Of a stretch of DNA of 39,848 nucleotides, positions 16,779-22,285 are shown piece after piece. A model generated the notes under the pieces. It searched no databases. It had not been told where the DNA came from and was given only the letters and a program-made list of their open reading frames with translations. Both the position numbers and the translations under genes were made by a program. Within the stretch, counting starts at the first letter, position 1, and every line of letters starts with the position of its first letter. The stretch is taken from NCBI GenBank assembly GCA_045540975.1, contig JAZQIE010000134.1, forward strand, positions 1-39,848, given 5' to 3'. The DNA comes from SIG510 sp045540975. Lineage in GTDB: Bacteria > Bacillota > Clostridia > Oscillospirales > JAAYXM01.

Positions 16779-17086
16779 TATGCGCTGATCTTGGTGATCT
16801 GCAGCTTGGTGTAGGGCTGTCTGTGACCCTGGCGACGTCTGTAGTTCTTCTTAGCCTTGAACTTAAAGACGATGACCTTCTTTGCCTTGCCGTTCTTCAC
16901 GATCTTAGCTTCGACGGTTGCACCTGCAACATTCGGAGTACCGACGGTAACTGCTTCACCGTCAATCAGCATCAGCACGTTGTCAAAGGTAATGCTTTCG
17001 CCTTCCACATTGAGCTTCTCGACGTAGATTTCATCGCCTTCGGAAACCTTGTACTGCTTGCCGCCTGTTACAAAAATAGCCTTCAT
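16778..17086 (-). CDS. rplU: 50S ribosomal protein L21
   Basis: A 102-residue L21, full length for the family. It opens with MKAIFVTGGKQYKVSEGDEIYVEKL and ends with the RNA-binding FKAKKNYRRRQGHRQPYTKLQI region, the standard L21 signature. It is the first gene of the rplU-prp-rpmA-obgE operon, preceded by SD GAGAGGTG and a structured leader of about 80 nt. Confidence 0.97.
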   Translation of the reverse strand: MKAIFVTGGKQYKVSEGDEIYVEKLNVEGESITFDNVLMLIDGEAVTVGTPNVAGATVEAKIVKNGKAKKVIVFKFKAKKNYRRRQGHRQPYTKLQITKISA

Positions 17087-17168
17087 TTTCTTGCACCTCT
17101 CTTCAATTTAGAGTCTCGCTCTTGTGGGTGCAGGAAAACCTGCTTTTGACAGACCCACTCAATGCGGC
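17087..17168 (-). ncRNA. Probable L21 leader (autoregulatory mRNA structure)
   Basis: The rplU 5' leader folds as an outer stem GAGTGGGT/ACCCAC (17153-17160 with 17124-17129, + strand coordinates) around a perfect GCAGG-CCTGC hairpin (17130-17143 with an AAAA loop). The sequence ACCCACAAGAGCGAG downstream fits my recollection of the Firmicute L21 leader (Rfam family L21_leader), which binds a ribosomal protein for feedback control. Identification is from pattern and context, not from a covariance model. Confidence 0.6.
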
Positions 17169-17174
17169 TCTGTT

Positions 17175-17203
17175 ATTTTATCACGAAAACACACCAAAGT
17201 CAA
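17175..17203 (-). promoter_or_regulatory. SigA-type promoter of rplU-prp-rpmA-obgE
   Basis: On the minus strand TTGACT (17203-17198), a 17-bp spacer and TAAAAT (17180-17175), giving a start near 17168. Confidence 0.7.
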
Positions 17204-17301
17204 CAATATTTTTCACTTTTTTCAAAAGAAAGCCGCGGTCAGTTCCGCGCCGTGGGCGTACATGGGTTTAAATGCCTCAACACAAGGCGAAAATTGTATA
17301 G

Positions 17302-17337
17302 AAAAAGGATGCTCCCATTATTGGAAACATCCTCTTT
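17302..17337 (-). terminator. Terminator-like hairpin at end of prophage remnant
   Basis: On the minus strand CATCC (17307-17311 complement) pairs with GGATG (17328-17332 complement) and is extended by TCCCA/TGGA pairing, followed by TTTTT. It probably ended the phage-derived transcript. Between here and 17203 I see no convincing gene; a 41-codon minus-strand frame starting at 17364 runs through this hairpin and lacks support. Confidence 0.4.
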
Positions 17338-17367
17338 GTCTATCTGATATGGAATTTTAGGCATGAA

Positions 17368-17397
17368 AAAAGCACCTTACATTTCTGCAAAGTGCTT
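17368..17397. repeat. 30-bp direct repeat, copy A (hairpin-forming)
   Basis: It matches copy B at 17601-17630 in 29 of 30 positions. Each copy has inverted ends AAGCAC/GTGCTT around a 16-nt loop and, on the minus strand, ends in a T-run, so each resembles a terminator. Copy A sits just past the stop of the 57-residue gene. Confidence 0.8.
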
Positions 17398-17398
17398 G

Positions 17399-17572
17399 CT
17401 ATACTTTTAGTTCTATACCATTTCTTGTTTCTCGTGCGGTAATCGTAGGGATAACCGCTTTGTATGCTTCAAGCAGTTCGCGCCGTTCCTCTGGTGTCTT
17501 TCCGTCAACATTTGAAAACAACACCGTCTGTGCTTCCAATGAAGACATATTGACATTGAACAAGTTATTCAT
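17399..17572 (-). CDS. Small hypothetical protein (57 aa)
   Basis: A 57-residue protein beginning MNNLFNVNMSSLEAQTVLF and containing KTPEERRELLEAYKAVIP, with an amphipathic helix in the middle and no membrane segment. I do not recognise it. Reality is supported by a perfect GGGAGGT SD 7 nt before the ATG and by the terminator-like repeat right after the stop. It lies in the prophage remnant and is bracketed by two copies of a 30-bp repeat. It could be a small phage accessory protein. Confidence 0.6.
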   Translation of the reverse strand: MNNLFNVNMSSLEAQTVLFSNVDGKTPEERRELLEAYKAVIPTITARETRNGIELKV

Positions 17573-17600
17573 CTATGCTACCTCCCTCTATTCTCCATCC

Positions 17601-17630
17601 AAAAGCACATTACATTTCTGCAAAGTGCTT
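17601..17630. repeat. 30-bp direct repeat, copy B (hairpin-forming)
   Basis: Copy B has a perfect 8-bp stem AAAAGCAC/GTGCTTTT around the same 16-nt loop as copy A. It lies just downstream of the 54-residue gene's stop and 233 bp from copy A. Confidence 0.8.
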
Positions 17631-17631
17631 T

Positions 17632-17796
17632 TTACAAAATCAGTTCCGGCAATTCCTCATAACCGGCTTCTCCGGGTCTGACCAATCTGTCATTGACTTC
17701 GTCATATCTGTACCCTCTATCATCTAAAACGATTACCTCATCTTCCGGCAGATTGTCGATGTTGTCAATGTCTTTCAGCGAATACTTTCTCCTCAT
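17632..17796 (-). CDS. Small hypothetical acidic protein (54 aa)
   Basis: A 54-residue, strongly acidic protein beginning MRRKYSLKDIDNIDNLPEDE and ending in GYEELPELIL. It has an excellent SD (GAGGTGG, 7 nt before the ATG) that overlaps the 3' end of the upstream 133-codon frame. It is not recognised. Its place after capsid-gene debris suggests a small phage structural or accessory protein that survived the decay of the prophage. Confidence 0.6.
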   Translation of the reverse strand: MRRKYSLKDIDNIDNLPEDEVIVLDDRGYRYDEVNDRLVRPGEAGYEELPELIL

Positions 17797-18166
17797 TTTT
17801 AATCCACCTCGAAAGTAAATTCAAACCCATAAGCATCAGCTCTGCATCATATACAACAGCGGTTTCATGCCGGTTAGTGGAAAGGATTTTCTCAGTCTGC
17901 CTTAATTGGGTTTTCTTTTCCTCTGCCCATATCGAACTCCCGCGCGTGCCGGGTGTCCTCGTTTTAGTGCCTTGTTCTTCTCTGCTTTCTCCGTTGTTTA
18001 TTATGCCACCATTTCCACGATTTGTCAACGGTGACGGCATCTCCTCCCGCTGTGCCTCAATGCTCTTGACGGTTGACGGTTTGACCCCTGCGGCTTTGTT
18101 TACCGCTTTGACTTCCCGTTCCGCCTTTTTGGATGCAATCTGTGTTCGGGCTGATTGTTTCTTCAT
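17765..18166 (-). pseudogene. Unrecognised 133-codon frame, probable minor-capsid remnant
   Basis: The frame begins MKKQSARTQIASKKAEREVKAVNKAAG, a basic helical stretch like the one that follows the CRH region in minor capsid proteins of Clostridium phages, and then becomes low in recognisable features. There is no SD before its ATG, and the ATG overlaps the stop of the preceding capsid fragment as ATGA. I read it as the frame-shifted or partly deleted 3' portion of the same capsid gene rather than an independent gene; an unknown phage gene is the alternative. Confidence 0.4.
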
Positions 18167-18471
18167 GGCACAATGAAGAATCTAATAAACCAGCTCTTTT
18201 CTTCAAGGGCTTTGAGTTCTTTATCACTCCATGCCCGAGGTGCGTCCGGGACATACGGGTGGAAGTTGTGCCGACAGTTGACACCGCCCAAGCCGTCCGC
18301 CCTACCGTAGCCCGTTTCTTTTGTCAAGTCCTCATAGGTAACGCCGTCAATCGTGATTCTTCCTTTACGGCTGAACACTTGACCTTGCCATTTTGCATGA
18401 GAAGGTCTTGCGCCACCGTGTGCGGTCACTTCGACCAAATCAACATCCAGTTCATCCGCAAAGATAATTTT
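18163..18471 (-). pseudogene. Phage minor capsid protein fragment (Phage_min_cap2-like)
   Basis: The frame is open from just after a TGA at 18472-18474 to a TGA at 18163-18165 (102 codons). It has no good start or SD; the only candidate is an internal TTG. Residues VEVTAHGGARPSHAKWQGQ, the ETGYGRADGLGGVNCRHN segment and HPYVP are the diagnostic C-terminal part of phage minor capsid proteins (family Phage_min_cap2). The N-terminal ~300 residues are missing: 20 bp upstream of the break is the promoter of a chromosomal housekeeping gene. The C-terminal tail (SWFIRFFIVP) looks out of frame. This is the best evidence that the region is a decayed prophage. Confidence 0.75.
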
Positions 18472-18491
18472 TCAAAAATCAAAATTTATGG

Positions 18492-18520
18492 TTGATTGAT
18501 TTCGCATACCGCGGTATACT
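18492..18520 (+). promoter_or_regulatory. SigA-type promoter of the DUF1292 gene
   Basis: TTGATT (18492-18497), a 17-bp spacer and TATACT (18515-18520) lie 31 nt before the start codon. Confidence 0.75.
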
Positions 18521-18551
18521 AAAGGAAAGAATGTAAGTGAGGTGACATAGC

Positions 18552-18830
18552 ATGAGCGAAGAATTCAGCCCGAACATCGTTGTTCTTACCGACGAAGACG
18601 GAAACGATTTGGAATTTGAGCATCTGGATACCATCGAATTTGAAGGTGACCTGTACATGGCATTTGCTCCGGCAGGCATTCCGGACGATTACGAGGATGC
18701 AATCGAGTTGACCATTCTCCAAGTTACCAAAGACGAAAACGGCGACGAAATCCTTGCATCTGTTGATGACGAAGAGAAGTTGCAGGCAGTTTTCGAAGTA
18801 TTTATGGAAGATGCGGAGGATGAGGAGTAA
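18552..18830 (+). CDS. DUF1292 domain protein (YrzB-like)
   Basis: A 92-residue very acidic cytoplasmic protein. The opening VVLTDEDGNDLEFEHLDTIEFEGDLYMAF and the closing EEKLQAVFEVFMEDAEDE match the DUF1292/YrzB family, a small Firmicute protein of unknown function usually linked to yrrK/alaS/mltG clusters. The SD is AGGTGA. Here it is followed directly by the 6S RNA region. Its function is not known. Confidence 0.85.
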   Translation: MSEEFSPNIVVLTDEDGNDLEFEHLDTIEFEGDLYMAFAPAGIPDDYEDAIELTILQVTKDENGDEILASVDDEEKLQAVFEVFMEDAEDEE

Positions 18831-18837
18831 TCCTCTC

Positions 18838-19030
18838 CCCACTTCCCTGCGTTGTGCGTGATGCGCCTTTTTAAACCCACATCTTTTATATGGGATTCCG
18901 GACTTCTTTGACTGATCGCAGGCCTCCCGATGATTCGGACGTTGGAAGCAATGATGTCAGAGAGAGGAAACCCACCTGCATATAAGTGCAGGTTATAAAT
19001 GGGTGCACACGGCATCGGCGGGGTATGAAC
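18838..19030 (+). ncRNA. ssrS: 6S RNA
   Basis: This region of about 190 nt contains no gene but folds as a long, interrupted rod. A closing stem CCCTGC/GCGGGG (18845-18850 with 19018-19023) and TGTGC/GCACA (18853-18857 with 19005-19009) lead to a bubble with TTTTTAAACCCACAT. An apical arm follows that includes TTTGAC pairing with GTCAGA. This is the 6S architecture that mimics an open promoter and sequesters vegetative RNA polymerase. Context agrees: 6S-1 (bsrA) of Bacillus subtilis is, as I recall, also next to the tcdA homologue yrvM. An intrinsic terminator follows. The ends are approximate. Confidence 0.78.
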
Positions 19031-19035
19031 ATTTC

Positions 19036-19061
19036 GGCAAGGCGGTCTCCGCCTTGCCTTT
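19036..19061 (+). terminator. Terminator of the 6S RNA
   Basis: A 10-bp GC-rich perfect stem (19036-19045 with 19049-19058) with loop TCT is followed by TTT. Confidence 0.75.
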
Positions 19062-19084
19062 CCATATTCCGAGAGGGTGATAAC

Positions 19085-19798
19085 ATGAGAGAACAGACAT
19101 TACGAACCGAAATGCTTCTCGGTGCAGAGGCAATGGAAAAACTAAAAAACAGTCATGTCGCGGTGGTCGGACTCGGCGGTGTCGGCGGATACACGGTTGA
19201 GGCACTCGCCCGTTCCGGTGTCGGACGTCTCACTTTGGTTGACCACGATACCGTGAGCATCAGCAACTTAAACCGTCAAATCGGTGCGCTTCACAGCACG
19301 GTCGGAATGTCAAAGACCGATGCTTTGGCGGATCGCATTCGCGATATTGACCCCGAAATCTCGGTCACCCCGCTCAATCTGCGATACAGCGCAGAAACAC
19401 GGGAGGAATTATTCTCTCTCAATCCCGATTTCATCGTTGATGCAATTGATCTTGTTACCCACAAGTTAGATCTTATTTGCACCGCAATTTCACGTGAGAT
19501 TCCCATTATTTCGGCACTCGGCACGGGCAACAAACTGGACGCAACCAAGTTGACCGTAACCGACATCTCCAAAACCTACAACTGCCCGCTTGCAAAAGTA
19601 ATCCGCAAGGAACTGCGAAACCGCGGTGTGAATCATCTGCCCGTTTTATTCTCTCCCGAAGAAAAGATAGATGCCGAACAAACCGAACTCCCGCCCGACG
19701 GAAGACGGTCTGTTCCGGGAAGTGTTGCATGGGTCCCCGGGTGCGCAGGTCTGATGCTCGCAGGCGAGGTTGTACTGAGACTTACCAAACAAAAGTAA
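19085..19798 (+). CDS. tcdA: tRNA threonylcarbamoyladenosine dehydratase TcdA
   Basis: A 237-residue E1/ThiF-like ATP-dependent enzyme that cyclises t6A37 to ct6A in ANN-decoding tRNAs. The nucleotide-binding motif is VAVVGLGGVGGYTVEALARSG (about residues 22-42). It continues with DHDTVSISNLNRQ, SKTDALADRIRDIDP and the DAIDLVTHKLDLI segment, all characteristic of the TcdA/CsdL branch. The closing PGSVAWVPGCAGLMLAGEVV matches the family. The start at 19085 follows GAGAGGGTGAT; upstream codons would overlap the 6S RNA and its terminator. Confidence 0.93.
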   Translation: MREQTLRTEMLLGAEAMEKLKNSHVAVVGLGGVGGYTVEALARSGVGRLTLVDHDTVSISNLNRQIGALHSTVGMSKTDALADRIRDIDPEISVTPLNLRYSAETREELFSLNPDFIVDAIDLVTHKLDLICTAISREIPIISALGTGNKLDATKLTVTDISKTYNCPLAKVIRKELRNRGVNHLPVLFSPEEKIDAEQTELPPDGRRSVPGSVAWVPGCAGLMLAGEVVLRLTKQK

Positions 19799-19832
19799 AA
19801 GATCGCCTTTCAAACGGAAAGGCGATCTTTTT
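19797..19832. terminator. Bidirectional terminator between tcdA and sigE
   Basis: A 15-bp stem (19797-19811 with 19817-19831) with a 5-nt loop overlaps both stop regions of the convergent genes. Confidence 0.9.
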
Positions 19833-20532
19833 ATATCAGTTTCGTGATTTCTTTTCTTAGGCGCTGAATGATTCTTTTTTCCAAGCGTGAGATATAAGAT
19901 TGGGAAATGCCAAGCTGATCCGCAACTTCCTTCTGCGTTTTCTCTTCGTCTCCGTCAAGACCGTAGCGCATAAAAATAATCTCCCGCTCGCGTGGAGCGA
20001 GTTTTGAAAGTGCTTTTCGCAGCAGTTCCCGATCAACATCGTCTTCAATCGGCCGCAGAACACTGTCTTCCTCCGTCCCTAAGATATCGGAAAGAAGAAG
20101 TTCGTTTCCGTCCCAATCGGTATTCAGCGGCTCCTCCAATGACACCTCACCTCTTTGCCCGGAATTCTTCCGCAAATACATCAGAATCTCGTTCTCGATA
20201 CAACGCGAAGCATAGGTTGCAAGCTTGATGTTTTTTGTCGGATTATACGTATTGATTGCTTTGATTAGTCCGATTGTCCCAATCGAGATTAAGTCCTCAA
20301 TTCCGATTCCGGTATTTTCAAATCTGCGCGCGATATAGACAACAAGCCGTAAATTGTGTTCAATTAAAACCGGTTTTGCGGCTTCCGGTTTTTCCTGCAA
20401 GAGACGGATTGCCTCCTGCTCATCTTCGCGGCAAAGCGGTGCAGGCAGGGTGTCGCTACCGCAAATATAATGGATTCCTTTGGAACAAAGTCCAAACTTC
20501 ATAAGCAAGAGCAAAATGCGATTTCGTATCAT
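19831..20532 (-). CDS. sigE: RNA polymerase sporulation sigma factor SigE (pro-SigE)
   Basis: A 233-residue mother-cell sigma factor. An N-terminal pro-sequence (MIRNRILLLLMKFGLCSKG) precedes the conserved YICGSDTLPAPL segment, as in pro-SigE processed by SpoIIGA. Region 2 has NLRLVVYIARRFENTGIGIEDLISIGTIGLIKAI; region 4 has LAPREREIIFMRYGLDG and an HTH (QKEVADQLGISQSYISRLEKR). The GDEEKTQKEVA spacing is typical of SigE/SigK. Its ATG overlaps the stop of spoIIGA in an ATGA, so the protease and its substrate are translationally coupled. Confidence 0.96.
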   Translation of the reverse strand: MIRNRILLLLMKFGLCSKGIHYICGSDTLPAPLCREDEQEAIRLLQEKPEAAKPVLIEHNLRLVVYIARRFENTGIGIEDLISIGTIGLIKAINTYNPTKNIKLATYASRCIENEILMYLRKNSGQRGEVSLEEPLNTDWDGNELLLSDILGTEEDSVLRPIEDDVDRELLRKALSKLAPREREIIFMRYGLDGDEEKTQKEVADQLGISQSYISRLEKRIIQRLRKEITKLI

Positions 20533-21365
20533 ATTCCATCCTCCCCGACAAGGGCTTCAAATTCTCCGTTTTTTGAAATGCGATTCGGACTCAATGCAAT
20601 TAAACTGTTTTTGGGTTTTCCGTCGACAAAAACGCGGTCCGGACGAAATGCAACCATGAGCGACGGCGTATTTCCTACCGTGTGATACGGAATCAAGCGC
20701 ACTCGATTTGCAAGTCCAAGCCGTTCAAGCAGATACGGGGAATCTTCCGATTTCGCATGCTCAAACTCCGCATATGTTTTGGGATCAAACAGCCCTTTCA
20801 GCGCTTCCAACTCCACAACAATGACCGATGTTCTGTCAATCGGGTCTTTCACAAAATTTCCCGTATCCACAAGGGCATGAAGCAAGCAGGTTTTTCCGCA
20901 AAACTCAATCCTGACCGTGGCATCACGATCACGCGCTCGCGCCACTCGCCGCAACACAAACGATACCATTGCCCCGTAAAACAACGCCGCAATCAATAAA
21001 CTTGAAAGGCGAGTTGCATAAAGCGGCTCACCGCGTATCATTCCAACCGCAAGTACACAACCGATAAATGCAAAATTTGAAATCAAATATGTACACCAAA
21101 CACGGAGAAATCCTCCGAACGTCTTGAAGCCGAAAGAAACAGCAACGATAAGAAGCGAAATTGCAGCCTTTATCAAAACCGCGGATAGCTCCGCATTACA
21201 AAACACAACGGCAACAACCGAATAGAGCCCGCCAAAAGCCGAGCCCAGCAAAAGCCTCGGTTTGCGGATTGTTGCATCTGCCAATTTTCCGCAGAGTACA
21301 AGAATACAGAAATCAACCGTTCCCGAGAGCAAAAACAACGCATCCAAATATACGGTCGCAACCAC
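20529..21365 (-). CDS. spoIIGA: Sporulation sigma-E factor-processing peptidase SpoIIGA
   Basis: A 278-residue membrane aspartic protease that activates pro-SigE in the mother cell. The N-terminal half holds about five hydrophobic segments (residues 5-140) and the C-terminal half is a soluble domain with the catalytic motif HALVDTGNF (Asp167). It then shows the family RLIPYHTVGNTPSLMVAFRPD region. It starts with GTG after AAGGAGGGG. It is somewhat shorter than the B. subtilis protein (about 309). It is the first gene of the spoIIGA-sigE operon. Confidence 0.95.
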   Translation of the reverse strand: MVATVYLDALFLLSGTVDFCILVLCGKLADATIRKPRLLLGSAFGGLYSVVAVVFCNAELSAVLIKAAISLLIVAVSFGFKTFGGFLRVWCTYLISNFAFIGCVLAVGMIRGEPLYATRLSSLLIAALFYGAMVSFVLRRVARARDRDATVRIEFCGKTCLLHALVDTGNFVKDPIDRTSVIVVELEALKGLFDPKTYAEFEHAKSEDSPYLLERLGLANRVRLIPYHTVGNTPSLMVAFRPDRVFVDGKPKNSLIALSPNRISKNGEFEALVGEDGI

Positions 21366-21392
21366 GGTTTCCCCTCCTTATCTATGAGCAAT

Positions 21393-21436
21393 ATTATAGC
21401 GGTTTGGAAAAACAAAATCTGTCACAACATGACGAT
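21393..21436 (-). promoter_or_regulatory. Candidate spoIIG promoter with wide spacing
   Basis: On the minus strand a perfect TATAAT (21398-21393) has only TTGTGA (21427-21422) as a -35-like element, 23 bp away. B. subtilis spoIIG also has an over-long spacer that needs Spo0A. On the plus strand TGACGAT (21430-21436, 6/7 to the TGNCGAA 0A box) and TGTCACA (21420-21426, 5/7) are 10 bp apart. These are weak matches. Confidence 0.4.
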
Positions 21437-21485
21437 ATGAATAACTTCGCAAAAGCAGAATAAACATATCCCGAGGGGTGATTTG

Positions 21486-21992
21486 ATGCAAAATAGCAGA
21501 AAAAAATTTATGTTTTTCGGTATAATTTTGATTGTTTTTGTTTTAGTTGGGCTTGTCTTATTATTCATTCGTTTAAGCAACACACAAAAGCAAGCAAATC
21601 AGTTCTCGGTCACACATAAGAAAGAGGATTACAAAAGCCTCCTGCAAGAAGTCTTGGAATCACAGATTCCGTTCGAAAAACTCCGTGTTGAAATCGACGA
21701 TAAAAACATCATCCGTCTATCCGCCGAACTCACAAAGGAAAACTTCAAAGCTCTACTCGAGCATTACGACATTCCGCTCCAATACGCCACCCATCTTCTG
21801 CCAAACCGTGTTTCGGCGGAATTTGAATTCAAACTCATCCGTGACAACGAGGAAATGCAAGTATCCGTTTTGCAGCTGTCGGTTGCAAATATCGATTTAA
21901 CCTCCCTTCTCGGCACGAAAATTTCCGATAAAATCAATCGTGCAATCAAAGAGGTTTCAATTTCCAAAGGTTACACACGGCTTTTTACTTGA
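21486..21992 (+). CDS. Hypothetical single-pass membrane protein
   Basis: A 168-residue protein with a basic N-terminus and one strong membrane helix (about residues 10-30, FFGIILIVFVLVGLVLLFI), then a ~135-residue extracytoplasmic domain that contains FEKLRVEIDDKNIIRLSAELTKENFKALL and a strand-rich C-terminus. I do not recognise the family; the layout (anchor plus beta-rich domain evaluating a 'vector'-like fold) resembles YpmS/DUF2140-type proteins, but I would not assign it. The ATG at 21486 follows GAGGGGTGAT. It diverges from spoIIGA and its TGA stop lies in the -35 of the T-box/valS promoter. Confidence 0.75.
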   Translation: MQNSRKKFMFFGIILIVFVLVGLVLLFIRLSNTQKQANQFSVTHKKEDYKSLLQEVLESQIPFEKLRVEIDDKNIIRLSAELTKENFKALLEHYDIPLQYATHLLPNRVSAEFEFKLIRDNEEMQVSVLQLSVANIDLTSLLGTKISDKINRAIKEVSISKGYTRLFT

Positions 21993-22017
21993 CAAAAGTT
22001 CTGTTTTCCGATATCAT
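21989..22017 (+). promoter_or_regulatory. SigA-type promoter of T-box-valS-folC
   Basis: TTGACA (21989-21994), a 17-bp spacer and TATCAT (22012-22017). The -35 contains the TGA stop (21990-21992) of the upstream gene. A TATACT at 22018 is too far (23 bp) to be its partner. Confidence 0.7.
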
Positions 22018-22024
22018 TATACTG

Positions 22025-22265
22025 TTAAATGCGATGACGGAGTTGAGAAACCAATTCCCCTGCCGTCCAGAGAGTCAGGCAACAGCTGAAAGCCCGATCG
22101 GTAGTTTGGTTTCGTGTCCCTCCCGATGCAGAAATGCTGAAATATCCAGTAAGTATTTCCGGCAGGCGCCGTTACACGCCGATACAAAAGAGGGCTGAAT
22201 ATCAGCCAACTTGGGTGGTACCGCGGAAATTTTCCGTCCCATGCGATGCATGGGACGGTTTTTTT
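22025..22265 (+). promoter_or_regulatory. T-box riboswitch (tRNA-Val responsive) with terminator
   Basis: The leader carries the signature T-box TGGGTGGTACCGCG (22212-22225), followed by an 11-bp terminator stem (22234-22244 with 22248-22258) and seven Ts. Stem I has a GATGA K-turn-like base (22033-22037), a lower helix GGAG/CTCC (22039-22042 with 22120-22123) and an upper helix GAAACCAA/TTGGTTTC (22047-22054 with 22106-22113). The internal loop between them holds GTGTCC (22114-22119); both GTG and GTC are valine codons, matching the valS gene downstream. Uncharged tRNA-Val should pair here and prevent termination. Confidence 0.95.
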
Positions 22266-22285
22266 ATGAACAAGGAGGATTATTC

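Noticed and set aside
17239..17364. A 41-codon minus-strand frame after the 57-residue gene
   Set aside because: The SD-like AAGGTG is part of the repeat hairpin, and the frame runs through a terminator-like structure and has no recognisable features.
17368..17630. CRISPR array or integron attC sites
   Set aside because: There are only two repeat copies 233 bp apart with a gene between them, no spacers and no integrase.
17204..18471. Insertion sequence or active prophage
   Set aside because: No transposase, integrase or terminal inverted repeats were found; only capsid debris and small frames remain.
22266..22285. Earlier start for valS inside the T-box terminator
   Set aside because: In-frame upstream codons lie within the terminator and lack an SD; AAGGAGGAT places the start at 22286.
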